Shown: piece by piece, positions 46,201-58,348 of the stretch
Numbering within the stretch: the first letter of the stretch is position 1
How the letters are laid out: the number at the start of each line of letters is the position of its first letter
NCBI RefSeq assembly: GCF_024166365.1
Contig: NC_064819.1
Location: 209,151,293-209,215,292 of the forward strand
Direction of reading: 5' to 3'
DNA length: 64,000 bases
DNA from: Elephas maximus indicus
Taxonomy: Eukaryota; Chordata; Mammalia; Proboscidea; Elephantidae
Program-made: the position numbers and the translations under genes
Notes under the pieces: generated by a model
What the model was told of the DNA's origin: nothing
Databases searched by the model: none
The model's input: the letters and a program-made list of their open reading frames with translations, nothing else

Positions 46201-47880
46201 ACAGAGCAGGTGTTGTGGCTTATTCCCGGGCAGAATAAATGGTGAAGGGTGGTGGCAAGACAATTCTTTTGCTTCTTTCTTTATGCAAAAAAAAAAAAAA
46301 AAAAACAATGCCTCCGATAGCTTGCTTTTTTTCCTGGCACAAGTGAAAAAGAACCAGAATTGCTGTATTAATATGTATGCAAACATATTTTTTTTCACTT
46401 GAGCCTCTGGAGAAAAAGAAAAACTTACTGTGGAAATGCCTACCCAGGAAGATTTACTGCTGATGGCAGATTTAGTACTGACATGTCTTAGCTGAAGAAA
46501 ACTTCAGCTTGAACTATTAATGTGGGAAATCTGCATCAGCTTTGAAAAAGGAGTTTTGAATGATTCGGTGTAGTCACAAAAAAAAAGTTGTTTATTTAGA
46601 ACGTACTTTTTTATTAAAAAAATGTCAATTATACAGGCATAAAAAACTCAGTGGAGTGGCCTTCTTAATTTTGCATGGCCTGCCTTGGAGATGAAGTTAT
46701 AGAATGGGGATGGGGTGTATTAGATTTAAATCAGCCTTTATGCCAGACTCACTGTAATGTAACACCTCCATAACCCTCCCCTCCTGGATTTTATTATTAT
46801 TGTTATTATGAAATATGAGACTCAAGATCAGAATCTAAGAGTCTAAAGGCAATGCTGTTTTAAACTATTATTTGAAAGATTTCTCTTAATCTCTATTTCT
46901 TTACTCCTCCCAGGAGGTTAAGTACAAAAGTCCGTATTTTTTCTTGAATGTAGGTGTATTGCTCCTTTAAACATAAGGTAAGTCATGAAAACATGACAAA
47001 GAAAGCAAAATAAAATTCCTTCTCCTTCCAACTGGGATAATTTGAGATTTTAACAATATCACTGTTTCCTTTGCTTGATTATATAAGGTGAAGCTTGATA
47101 CCCACTTAACTGTGGTTATCATCTTGATAACTCATCTAGGTGAAATTAAAATGATCTTATCCTTCTGTGCTCTGTACCCAACACATGTAACAGAAAAAGC
47201 TCAGAATTCTGGAAAACAGGGCACGTTTGAGAGGGAACCTCTTGTGAAGATTGTAATTTGACCTTTGAATCAACCTTGTTGAGTAAATTCTGAATATTAT
47301 AGAACAAAATAGAAAACCTCAAGGTGGAATTCTGCCCCCTCTTCTCAGAACTATAAACCAGTCAGAAGCAATTTCAGAGATTAAGCTAAAAAACGTGTGC
47401 CTGTCCTTAGCACCTTTGCTGAGAAAGAACATTCGTCACCAGAGATAAAGGTAGACTTATATTTAATGCCACCCTCATCATTCATCCAGTGTGTTATTCC
47501 CATCTACCTACCTCCATGTAAGTAATTTCTAGAAATACTTGCTCCTCCCCCACCTCCCCTCTGCTTACCCTCCTACGTGAAAAGATAATTTATAATAGTT
47601 ACTATTACAAACCTTTATAACTTGAATATGATAGCAATTAAGGGGAAAAAAATGTTCTTTGACAACTTTGCAGCTTTTGATTAAACCACACCAAGAGGCA
47701 TGTTACAATGATAACAATGAAGCATTATGCCAATTATGTTAAATCCTGCTCTTCGCTTAAGCTCATCATGACCTGTTTTAGTGTCCTGTAATTTATCCTT
47801 TGGAATGCTTACTCTCGGTCAATAGTGTTCAACTTAAAGAGGGGGGAAAAGCCACCGAAAGAAACCACCACCCCCAAATG
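43207..47880. other. Repeat-poor DNA downstream of CITED2
   Basis: No AfroSINE, RTE, L1 or LTR was recognised in this 4.7 kb, which lies on the 3' side of CITED2. It is A/T-rich with several homopolymer runs (for example near 44178 and 46287). No open frame resembles a protein. The lack of insertions suggests conserved regulatory DNA, but I see no single decisive motif. Confidence 0.5.
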
Positions 47881-47884
47881 ACTT

Positions 47885-48763
47885 CTAGAAAACAAGTATT
47901 TCTTAACTTTTTATTGACATTGGCAAATTAAAATAGAATAAATTAACAAGTATTTTTTCAAAAAAATGTTTTGTACAAAAATACTGTCAAAATTTCCTAA
48001 AAAGCTTTCAACACAGTAGTATCTTTTCATGTACTGAATATAACTATTAGCACAGTGTCAAAAATGTTGAAGACAGAAACAAAATAAAAATCTGTGAAAT
48101 GTTTGCCACTGACGACATTCCACACCCTATTATTGTCTGTACATATGGGGGATGGGGATAGCAAACTTTAAAATGAACAGTATGACTTTTCCTGATCCAG
48201 AACGGTTTGGCCCACATCTGTTTAATCTTCCAGTTTAACATATTTGAAAAATCAGTCTCAAATGCATAGTTAAAAAAATGAAGCGAGATGGCAGAGTTTG
48301 TGCAGTAATATCTGCCCTTCAAAGTTCATGCAACCAACTAATGCAATTTTTCCTTTCACTCGTAAATCTGAATGCAGTTCAGTCATGTGAAACCATCTAC
48401 AAAATCCACAAGATTAAGCAGTTTGCCAAGATTAATATCTAACAGTTGAGCACTGGAGAAAGTGAGGAAATAAGGAGTAAAAAACAAACAACAAAAAAGA
48501 CCAAGTTAGCTAGATATTTCAACTACATAGGGGAGGTGAATGTCAAGGCTACAAAAACGAAACAAAAACTGGGGAAGGGGGAGGGGAAGTGGCAGCAATT
48601 TTTTTTTTTTAAACCAATTTGTACAAGTTTATAGTTTACTTTGTTTCCAAGTTCTCAAACCTTTCAAGATCTGAAAAGTGAGATACTGTGTCTAAGGGAA
48701 TGTTTTTTAATTCACACCGAAGAAGTTGGGGGTTTGATTTCTTTCGCCAGGCTTTCGATCGAG
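47885..48763 (-). other. CITED2: CITED2 3' untranslated region
   Basis: It follows the CITED2 stop codon at 48764-48766 and runs to the predicted cleavage zone 10-30 nt past the AATAAA signal, about 880 nt. It is A/T-rich, unlike the G/C-rich coding exon. Length and text near the end fit my memory of mammalian CITED2 mRNA. Confidence 0.8.
47910..47915 (-). terminator. CITED2: CITED2 poly(A) signal AATAAA
   Basis: The minus strand reads 'gtcAATAAAaagttaag'. Cleavage is expected near 47885-47900. It is the signal that best fits the known CITED2 3' end. Confidence 0.78.
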
Positions 48764-50021
<1,258 letters not shown>

Positions 50022-50162
50022 CTTCCGTCTTTGCGATTTCTGCTCCGAAGACCGAGGGCGGGATCGTCGGGTCCAGCGCCGGCTCAGCCGCGCATAGAGG
50101 GGACCTTCCGGGCGTGCGGGGCGCTCGCGGGCGCGAGGTGGGCGCCGAGGTCTAGCAGCGGC
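50022..50162 (-). other. CITED2: CITED2 exon 1, non-coding (approximate 5' end)
   Basis: The 3' edge is set by the donor site at 50021/50022. The 5' edge is inferred as ~30 nt downstream of the TATA-like box at 50190-50196. It is rich in CpG. Confidence 0.6.
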
Positions 50163-50189
50163 CGCTGGGGCAGGAGCGCAGCCGTTCCC

Positions 50190-50196
50190 TTTTATT
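50190..50196 (-). promoter_or_regulatory. CITED2: TATA-like box of CITED2
   Basis: The minus strand reads ggggaaATAAAAGggaacgg. It is the only clear A/T-rich core element in this part of the island, and it lies at a fitting distance upstream of the inferred exon 1. Confidence 0.55.
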
Positions 50197-50401
50197 TCCC
50201 CTCCGCAGCCCTCACAGCTCGGCGAGGCCGCCCGGCATCTGCCAACAATGAGCTGTGTTTCTTACGGCTCTGGCCACAGTTAATATAAGCATTTCAGGAA
50301 GGGCGGAGCGAGAGCCTCCCGCCCGGGCTGCACCAACACGCGGATTCCGGAACCTCGGCAAGCTGGACTGGGTTCTGGCGCCGCGTTCCCGCGGCCGGCG
50401 G

Positions 50402-50407
50402 CACGTG
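50402..50407. promoter_or_regulatory. CACGTG E-box / hypoxia-response-type core
   Basis: Gcacgtgcgc (50401-50410) contains the ACGTG core on both strands, about 240 bp upstream of the inferred start site. CITED2 is a known HIF-1 target, so this is a plausible site. Not proven by sequence alone. Confidence 0.4.
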
Positions 50408-51005
50408 CGCAGAGGCTGCGGCCGCCCCGCCCCCTCTTCTTCCCTCCCGGCACAGAAATCTGGGGCTGGTCCCGCCACTCCCGGCGAGGGGGACAATCTC
50501 ACCGCGCTCCCGGCCCGAAGCCAGCGTCTGCCCTGAGAGGAGCAAGGCAAACTCGCACCCCACTCTGGCCGATCCCCGTCCACAGCTCGCCCACCCGGCT
50601 CACCCAGCAGTCTGGCTTGCTCTACAGGAAAAGGGGGTTCGCTTGGCGCCCCCGCCCTCTAGAGTGCCCTTCGGCCCCCCAGCTTTGCAGAAGCTTTCCC
50701 AGGCTGCAAACATGGGCTGCGCTTCCCCGAGTGGGTCTTTAAAACCCGGGACACATCCTGCGCCCTCCCCCCGAGCGCGCTGTCCTGGGCCGTGCCTTTG
50801 TGTGTGCAGAGGGGCAGCCTGTAAACACCGCGTCAAGCCGCTGCGTGCAGATGCATTTTTTTTTCCACTCCTTTCAAGGACAGGAGCTGGGGGCGGGGAG
50901 CAGCAGCGGCTGCAGGTGGACGGAGCGCGCTCGCGGGCCCGGCCTCCCCGCTCCCGCGCCCGTCGATCCGGTCCGCGCTTTGGGGCCCGCTCGCCGCTCC
51001 CGGGG

Positions 51006-51011
51006 TACGTG
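51006..51011 (+). promoter_or_regulatory. TACGTG hypoxia-response-type core
   Basis: 'gggtacgtgtgct' matches the RCGTG core with the preferred preceding T. It lies about 850 bp upstream of the inferred start site, at the edge of the CpG island. Confidence 0.35.
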
Positions 51012-51060
51012 TGCTTCTGCTAAGTTTGCGTTTGCTGCTCTTGGTAGCTTTGGCATCCGA

Positions 51061-52490
51061 GCTTAGGCGTCTCTGCTCTGTAAACAAACTCAGCGATCCT
51101 CGTCCCCAGATCCACCTTTTTGCACATACGGTTTCTTGCTGCTGCTGTTGCCCTTGATCCGGGAGGCGGGGGTGTGTGCAAACTTGCACAGCCTCCCTCG
51201 GGGTTCTGCTTGACGGTTTGGGGTTGATTTAGAAACGAACGGGTTTGTAATTAAGAAATTCGAGGGCTGAGTAAGGCTGCCGTTGCTGGAAAAGGAAAAC
51301 AAATACAAATAGATAACATGGTAATCGCTTTGTAAATAAAGTCGTTCTGGAGGTGGGCACGTAGCTGCACGTCCCGTATGGCACCGTGTGCACACACAAG
51401 GCTGGAACTTGCTTTTCAGTGAAATTGTTCGCTGGGGCAATACGCAGTAATAACCTTGCTTCCCAGAACGCGGCACAACTAGCTTGGTCGCCCATTTGGC
51501 TCATTGACTTGCAAATAAAACCCCTCACACTGGTCTAGGGTACTACCCAGCCGGAGCTCGCTTGCTTTCTCGCTCGGGGAAGCCGAGTTGTTTGCCCAAC
51601 ATCATGATGAGACTGCTTCGAGCTATTATATCGCTCTTTATGTGGTAATACTGAGTTTAGCGCTCCGAATAAGGACTTCTGTTCCGAGTTATTTCTTCAC
51701 CATAACTCGATAGCCATTGAAGACTTCCTGCTGCGAAGACCTAGGGCTTTTTTTTCCCCCCTCCTTCTTGCTCGCAAGACTTTTTTTTTTCTTTCTTTCT
51801 TTTTTAAGGCCTTAGTTCTAGGACTGGAAATTTTTATACATTTCCCCTTTCAGGAATTTGCGAGAGACCCAACCCTGGTGTATTTTCATTTATTACCCCT
51901 CTGTCTTCCTCCTCTAGTTAAAAAAAAAAAAATCCTCTAGTTAGGCATATATATATATATATTTAAACGTTGTTAAATTTATATTTCCCCCTCGTTCCTT
52001 TTCCAGGCTGTCCAGCATTTACAATGGTGTATGTAATACTTTTTAGAATCTCATAAATATTTACTTTTTGCAAACTCTCTCACAGAACACATTGCACTGT
52101 TATTTGCAGCAATTCCCTGTTCTGTTCACACACAGCCCTTACCTGTAGGTAATGTGTTTGCAACTACAGAATCAGAGGCTTGGAAGGTGAAGGGCCCACT
52201 TCCTATCAAAAAATAGACTCCAAAATATTGGTCAACCCCAAATTAAAAAACATTGCCCCAAAAGATTGTTTACTTCCCTTACTGCAGTGTCTTGCGACAC
52301 AAGGAACAGTTCTCGATGTCTAATCTAAATTCCTCTTGCAACCATCAAGGAAAGGTGCAGCTCGATCCAGCTCCAGTGCTTTCACATACTATTGGGAAAT
52401 CCCTCAAAAAGGTCACCTTTCCATTCCCCACCCCTTAAGGGAGGAGGAGAGGGAGGGAAGCTTCTGAAACTAGCTGGTTGGAAAATAAAA
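51061..52490. other. Repeat-poor DNA upstream of CITED2
   Basis: G/C content falls steadily away from the island. There is a short TA tract near 51949 and pyrimidine runs near 51751-51806. No AfroSINE, RTE or L1. Short frames only. Confidence 0.5.
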
Positions 52491-52494
52491 CCAT

Positions 52495-53130
52495 TTGGTG
52501 CCCAGGTGTCCAGCTGATTCTGACTCCTGGTGACCCCATTAAGTCAGAGTAGAACTGTGCTCCATAGGGTTTGCAGTGGTTGACTTTTCAGAAGTAGATT
52601 GTCAGACCTTTTTTTTTTTTTTAAAATATTTTATTGTGTTTTTGGTAAAAGTTTACACAGGAAATTTGGTTCTTATTTAACTATTTCTATACAAAAAAAA
52701 AATTTTTTTTTTTATACATATTGTTCTGTGACATTGGTTACGTTCTTCACAATAGACCAGCATTCTTGTTATTTCAATTTTGGTGGTTCTGTTTCCATTC
52801 CTCTAGCTTCACTACACCCACCCCCCCCAGCCTTCTCATCTTTGGTCTACTGTAACTGTTAACCATTTGGATTCATCTAGGCGGTTATTTTGAGGAGCAT
52901 GGTGTATAAATGTTATTTATTTTATAGGGAAATTTGTCATTTGGCTGAAAGGCAACCTCTGGGAGTGGTTTGAGTTACAAGTTTATAGACTCTCCTTGCT
53001 CGGTAGTCTTGGTATTTCATTTAGTCTCTATTGGTCCAGTAAGTCTGGTAGTCCTTTCTTTCTAGGTGCCTCTCGGAAGACTTGAATCTCCAACTTTTCA
53101 TTAGCAACTGTAACACTCAGGGACTTTGAT
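52495..53130 (-). mobile_element. Older AfroSINE variant split by an L1 3' end
   Basis: The tail half at 52495-52608 ('ggtgtccagctgattctgactc', then 'gtgctccatagggtttgcagtgg', then 'agtagattgtcagacc') and the head half at 53057-53130 ('tctttctaggtgcctctcgg', then 'aatctccaacttttcattagc') read through once the T-rich L1 piece between them is removed. Confidence 0.8.
52609..53056 (-). mobile_element. Afrotherian L1 3' end, nested in SINE
   Basis: It begins with a poly(T) run, then 'aatattttattgtgtttttgg', 'gttctgtgacattggttacg' and 'gtccagtaagtctggtagtcc', the same family as 18075-19030. A short CCTTT repeat is visible at both edges. Confidence 0.7.
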
Positions 53131-53149
53131 TGGAAAATAGCATTCTTAA

Positions 53150-53720
53150 TTTATTTATTCATCCATCCAGTGAATGTTTCCTAAGTGCCAGGTGCTTTAC
53201 TAGTGCCTGGGGGTTCAACCAGGACAGGAACTTATCATAAAAAGGAGGAGATGGACAAACAGGCCTTGGATACAATGTGATTCATGCCACAACAGCATTC
53301 AGCACAAGGGCTTTGGGGAGCACAGAGGAGAAGCACCTAAGGCAGGCCTGGGAACATCTGGGAAGGCTTCCCAGGAGAGGTGGTAGGTAACTAAGTGAAG
53401 CTTGAGGACTATTAGAAGTCAGGTCACACCAGGAAGGGAAAGAAACTCCTGGCCAAGTAATGAATGTAGAGATGACAGAAACAAGTCCTGAGAGGTGAAC
53501 CAGGGTTGAATTGTGAGAGTTTTATGTCCACAAGCAGAGAAATTCGGATTGTATCTTGAAGACAAAGGGAGGCAGGTGAAGGCTTGTGAACCTGCAAGAT
53601 AAGATCAGATTTTGGTTTTAGGGAGATCAGGGCAGTACTTTGGAGAATGGATTGAAATAAAGACTGGAAGCATTGAGTCCAATTAGGGGGCAGTTACGGT
53701 GATCCAGGGTAACTTTAATC
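53150..53720 (-). mobile_element. L2 LINE 3' region
   Basis: 'ttcatccatccagtgaatgtttcctaagtgccaggtgc' is the reverse L2 tail. Further text ('gaaggcttcccaggagaggtgg', 'gaggtgaaccagggttgaa') fits the interior. Confidence 0.6.
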
Positions 53721-53879
53721 ATGCATTTACCCTGTGAACTAGGGCAAAGGAGTAGCATATCTGTGCCCTCCACAGGGCTGAGTGGCGGAGAAGCTTAACA
53801 ACACAAAACCCTGCCATTAAGGAAGGAAAAGGCTTCCTGGAACACACTTCTCAATATCCTGCTGGCCCATACCATCATT

Positions 53880-54150
53880 TTTCTGCTCAAATACCACCTT
53901 AGCAAGGTCTTCCTAAACATTCTACCTGAATAGCAGTACCACTATTTTTCCCTTACCGTGCTTTATTTTTCTTCTTATTGCTTATCTCCACCCCTGATGT
54001 GTTGTCTACTGATTGTCTAATGAACTTCTCCACTAGAATGGCAGCTGCAGGAGAGCAGGAGCTGTGCCTGTTTAGTTCATTCAGTGTCTAAAACAAGTCC
54101 TAGTAGTGTGTATTAGTCTTTGGCTGAATAGATAGATGAGTGAATGAATG
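53880..54150 (+). mobile_element. L2 LINE 3' end
   Basis: 'ctcaaataccaccttagcaaggtcttcc', 'aacttctccactagaatgg' and 'tgaatagatagatgagtgaatgaatg' are forward L2 tail text. Confidence 0.65.
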
Positions 54151-54572
54151 AAATACAGCCTAGATATGAAGGAAACCCAAAGGAAGGGCATAGCTTGGGT
54201 GTTCAGGGAAGATTTTCTGAAGAAGGTGACTCTCAAGGTTGGGAGTAGAAAAATCCAGTGGAAAAGGAGAACAGCGGCTGACCACCATCTGCATGGTGGC
54301 TTGTCATTCACCTGTGCAAAACTGTGATCTGTTTGGAAAGACGACTTACCGGGGAATCACTGACTGCTGAGTTATGGAGGAAGGTCCCCACTGGTGTGAA
54401 CTTTTGATTGAAACAGAGCTTTTACAGGTAAGTCTAGGGGCTCAGCTAAAACCTGAGCCCAAGAAAGGCAGACTGAAGGGCTCAGCTTAAAAAAATACAT
54501 TGAAAGAGCTCATATTTGTACGGTGGTGGTGGTGGGAGGGGGGATAATACCTAACGATGTGTTTGTACTTTG

Positions 54573-54727
54573 GGAGCCCTAGTGGTGTAGTGGTTAAGAG
54601 CTCGGCTGCTAACCAAAATTTGGAAGTTCAAATCCATCAGCCCCTCCTGGGAAACCCTATGGGCCAGTTCTACTCTGTCTTATAGGGTCACTATGAGTAG
54701 AAATCAACTCAACAGCAGCGGGTTTAT
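54573..54727 (+). mobile_element. AfroSINE, nearly full length
   Basis: 'gggagccctagtggtgtagtgg' (A-box side), 'ctgctaaccaaaatttgg', 'aagttcaaatccatcagcc' (B-box side), 'cactatgagtagaaatcaactc' and 'gcgggtttatgg'. Confidence 0.93.
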
Positions 54728-54734
54728 GGTGTTG

Positions 54735-54870
54735 GTGTTTGTATTTCACCTAAGTTATCTCACTTAATTCTCTACCTCACCCTAACAAGTAGGGATTACT
54801 CTTCATCACTTTAGAAAGGAGTAATTTGAGGCTCAGAGAGTTAAAATTACTACAGCAACAACAACAACTT
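54735..54870 (-). mobile_element. MIR SINE fragment
   Basis: 'ttatctcacttaattctctacctc', then 'aagtagggattactcttcatc', then 'gaggctcagagagttaaa', fits reverse MIR. Confidence 0.55.
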
Positions 54871-55570
54871 GGCTAGTGAAAATGGTGCCAGAAAGAGACA
54901 GTCAGAGACAGACTCTGGTTGGCTCCTTCTCCTCCTTCTCTCTTCCCAAGGCCTTGACTCTAGGTCTTAACTGGTGAGAAAAACATTACTGTCGTGTTTT
55001 TTTTTTTAACATTCACTTGGCCACCTAATGAGGTGGGGTTATGTGAGCATTAGGTTTGATATCAGTCCCTGTCTCTGCCTTTCCTCTTCTCCCTCCTTTT
55101 CACCCTTATTTGTCTGTAATAGAAAATTCTATTATTTTCCAGGTGTGTAGTATAATTTAGGAGTATAATGTGGGATGGGAACTGTTGGTGGACCCATGGC
55201 TTTTGGTTCTGGAGCTCTGGATGGAATTTAGCTTCAGGGTCAGGACACACAGTTAGTAAAGAGATCAGAGCCCTATATGCAACCTCACATTATCTGTAAG
55301 TTGAATAAATAATGTCTTACATGTCTGTGTATATGGAAAAATGATATGTGCATATCTTTTTAAGCATGTGGATTTTGTTCTAGTTAATAAAGTACAAATT
55401 TACTATCATGTTTTCTGTCTTTATGTATTTTCTCATTTGATAAATATATAACCATTATGTGGGGGTCAGTGAAATGCTTTTATTAAAAAGGGGCCTTTCA
55501 ACTTCATGAAGTTGATATTTGTTGCCTCATCTGAGAAATTGGTTAAAATAAATATTCTAGAACATTATCT
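54871..55570. other. Non-coding stretch with nothing recognised
   Basis: A poly(T) run lies near 54998. No gene or named repeat. Confidence 0.4.
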
Positions 55571-55574
55571 CTTG

Positions 55575-55690
55575 ACCTCCTGATTCAGCGGGTTGGGAGC
55601 AGGGCCTGAGGATCTATATATTTTTAAAAGCTTCCCAGTTGGTTATGATGTTAATCAGGTTGGTAAACTACCTGGTCCACAGGTAGGTGA
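55575..55690 (+). mobile_element. Probable MER5-type (hAT) DNA element fragment
   Basis: 'cctgattcagcgggttgggagcagggcctgagg', then 'tttttaaaagcttcccagttgg', resembles the MER5A end by memory. Termini were not resolved. Confidence 0.5.
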
Positions 55691-55794
55691 CAACTGAGTT
55701 TAAGTCTCACAGGAATCATGGGTACAACACAAACCTAGTTCATGCTTCTTCAGTCCTGTTCCCCTGAATTGCCACCCCCATCCCCCCACCAATG

Positions 55795-56075
55795 AATGAA
55801 ATTTTGCCCATCTTTGAAAGCCTGGCTCAGCTGACATTTCTTCTTTCAAGCCTTCCTTGATTCCCCAGATAAAAAGAACATTATAGCTCCCTCAGTGTTC
55901 CAGAGCGTTTTGTTCAGACCTTCCTTTATGACTTATTCTGGCTGAGTTACAGACATTTGCACTGTCCTATGTAGCTTCCTCTGTGATGGTAGAAGATTGT
56001 TTGGTGCACCCCACGGGACTGCAAACTGTCGTGCACATAGTAAGGAGGAGCTTTGTAAATACTTGTTGCTTAAGA
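55795..56075 (+). mobile_element. L2 LINE 3' end
   Basis: 'gcccatctttgaaagcctggctcagctgac', 'agccttccttgattcccc' and 'gtgcacatagtaaggaggagc' are forward L2 text. Confidence 0.65.
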
Positions 56076-56174
56076 GAGTCACCTTATGAGTAGTTTTTAT
56101 TTTTTTAGGAATTTTAACTTTAACAATGAACTAGAGAACATTCATTCACACTGGTTTTGAAGTTGGTTGAGGTA

Positions 56175-56506
56175 CAGGCAGTCCCCAGGTTACAAAAGAG
56201 ATCCATTCCTAAGTCTGTCTTTAAGTCGAATTTGTAAGTAAGTTGGAACAGGTACATAGAGATCTTATTTAGCATTTGTTAGTCAGATGTTTGTCTTAGT
56301 ATATAGTAAATATTTTATCTTTCTATGCATGTAAAACACTTAAACACTTCGAAACCGCGCAGTGTTTTCATGAGTGTCACAGAGTAGTGCCGGTGTTCGT
56401 TATTACAAACCATTGCATGAATTTAACTCAAATTTTTAATATAATACACTTTATGACAGTCTGTTCTTAAGTATGAGTTGTCCCTTGATAACCTGGGGAC
56501 TGCCTG
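56175..56506. mobile_element. Pogo/Tigger-type MITE (332 bp)
   Basis: CAGGCAGTCCCCAGGTTA at the left end is exactly inverted at the right end (18 of 18 bases). TA flanks it at 56173-56174 and 56507-56508. CAG ends and a TA target are marks of the pogo/Tigger branch of Tc1/mariner. There is no coding capacity, so it would have been moved by a transposase from elsewhere. Family name not known to me. Confidence 0.88.
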
Positions 56507-56550
56507 TATTTAAGAAAGCAGAAGAAAAATTCAGTGACCTTAACTAATTG

Positions 56551-56716
56551 GAGCCCTGGGTGTGCAGTGGTTAAGAGCTAAGCTGCTAACGAAAAGGTCG
56601 GCAGTTCAAATGCACTGGGTGCTCCTTGGAAATCCCATGGGGCTGTTCTTCTTTGTCCTATAGGTCACTAAGAGTCGGAATCGACTCTATGGCAATGAGT
56701 TTGGTTTTTTGTTTTT
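56551..56716 (+). mobile_element. AfroSINE, nearly full length
   Basis: 'ggagccctgggtgtgcagtgg', 'aaggtcggcagttcaaatgc', 'ggggctgttcttctttgtcc', and the intact hairpin 'gagtcggaatcgactc', then a T-rich end. Confidence 0.95.
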
Positions 56717-57927
56717 TAACAAAAATAGGTTTATATTCAGTAGGAAAAACTACAAAGGCCCCAGCCAGACAATAACAATATTGGATGGGAAATTATTGAC
56801 TAGATATAACAAGTTCAAAGAAAAAAAAATGCAAGTCATCCTGAGTTATTGGCTGAACTGGAGGCAGAGTGGAATGCTGTCGCTGAGAAGGAAACAACGT
56901 GGAGTGTGTTAGGAGAGAGAATATCACATGATGGAGCTGGAAGTAATCCTTTTGCTACACTTGGCTCTTCTTAGGGATCATGGTTGGTTAGTAACTTCAC
57001 ATTTTAATAAAGAGTTACAGAAACTAAAGAAGGTTCATTTAAAGAAAAGGAAATATATTTTAAAAAGGGATAGGAAATGGGACTTACGATGGTTATTTAT
57101 TCTGGAGAAGAAAAGGCTGACAGATGACTTAATACATATGTTCTGGTATACACATAGGGAAACTAATATGGTGGATCCTTTCCAGATGTTTTTCTTTTCC
57201 ACTGAGACAAAGAAAAAAGGAAAGTGTTTTTAAAAGGAAAGCTTTCGATCCGTGATTTTCAAATTGTGTTCTGCAGACCTTGAGTGTTCTTAGCTCCACC
57301 TTTACTCGCTTTCCATATTAAGGGTTTCTTGTTTGATTTTGTTTTAAAACATTGTACTGATGTGAAACAGTTATGAAAACTTTCAATAATACATAAAATC
57401 ATAGAATTCTAGTTCTGGGTGGGACTTTAAAAATAATCTTATCCAAACTTCCTCATTTTCTAGATGAGAAATCTGAGGTCCTGAGAGGTTAAGTGACTTG
57501 CTTATAAAGAACTTCCTAAACATCAGGATTTTAAAACACCAGAACAGATTATCAGAGAGGCCAAAGTCTTTATGAGGACTTCAATGAAAGAGGATAGAGA
57601 TGTGTTGAATGCCTTGGGTCAGCATCCCCCAACCAGCTGTGGGCTGGTTGTAAAGGGCAGTTACAGAATCTGTATCATATTTCTATTTTTTAAAAAAGTA
57701 GGAAATAAAATCATTTAAAGTATTTTCTCAGTTCAAAATGGAAGTTTGAGAGCCTGAGTGTAAGCTGAATGAACTCACAGAGCAGGTTGTAGACATCAGA
57801 TGAACAGGCACCTAAGTAACTCTCTAAACTAAATAACCCACCAGAGGACTGGTTTTTACTCTTTTACAACTTAAAGTTGTCTTTAATTCTTATTCACTTA
57901 TGGATTTTTTTTCTTTTTTTTTAAGAT
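56717..57927. other. Non-coding stretch, weak old-repeat signals
   Basis: Text near 57400-57510 ('tagatgagaaatctgaggtcctgagaggttaag') recalls an old MIR-like core. The 101-codon frame at 56928-57233 shows no protein resemblance that I can name. Confidence 0.35.
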
Positions 57928-57938
57928 AGAAGACTAAT

Positions 57939-58157
57939 AACTAGTTACCACTGAGTTGACCCTGACCTGTGGTGATCCTGACTCATGGGGACCCTACGAG
58001 TGTCAGAGTAGAGTTGTGCTCCATGGGTTTTCGATGGCTGATTTTTTGGAAGTAGATCAGCAGGCCTTTCTTCCAAGGTGTTTCTGGGTGAAATCCAATC
58101 TCCAACCTTTTGGTTAGCAGCTGAGCATATTAACCGTTTGCACCACCCAGGGATTCC
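57939..58157 (-). mobile_element. Older AfroSINE variant (first of two at one target site)
   Basis: 'taactagttaccactgagttg', 'gtgctccatgggttttcgatgg', 'gcaggcctttcttccaagg' and 'tttgcaccacccagggattcc'. AGAAGACTAAT flanks it at 57928-57938 and 58158-58168. Confidence 0.93.
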
Positions 58158-58168
58158 AGAAGACTAAT

Positions 58169-58337
58169 CCTCAAAAACCAAACCCATTGGTGTCAAGTTG
58201 ATTCCGACTCGTAGTGACCCTGTAGGACAGAGTAGAATTGCTCCATAGGGTTTCCAAGGAGTGGCTGGTGGGTTTGAATTGCTGAACTTTTGGTTACCAG
58301 CTGGGCACTTAACCCCACTTAACGCCACCAGGGCTCT
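58169..58337 (-). mobile_element. AfroSINE (second at the same target site)
   Basis: 'cctcaaaaaccaaacccattgg', 'gtgaccctgtaggacagag', 'ggtttgaattgctgaac' and 'cgccaccagggctct'. AGAAGACTAAT precedes it at 58158-58168 and follows it at 58338-58348. Confidence 0.93.
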
Positions 58338-58348
58338 AGAAGACTAAT

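Noticed and set aside
50212-51189. Open frames on both strands upstream of CITED2
   Set aside because: CpG-island composition, Arg/Pro/Gly-rich nonsense without domains or splice support.
54573-54650. A tRNA gene (A and B boxes)
   Set aside because: The boxes belong to the SINE head; there is no cloverleaf or acceptor stem.
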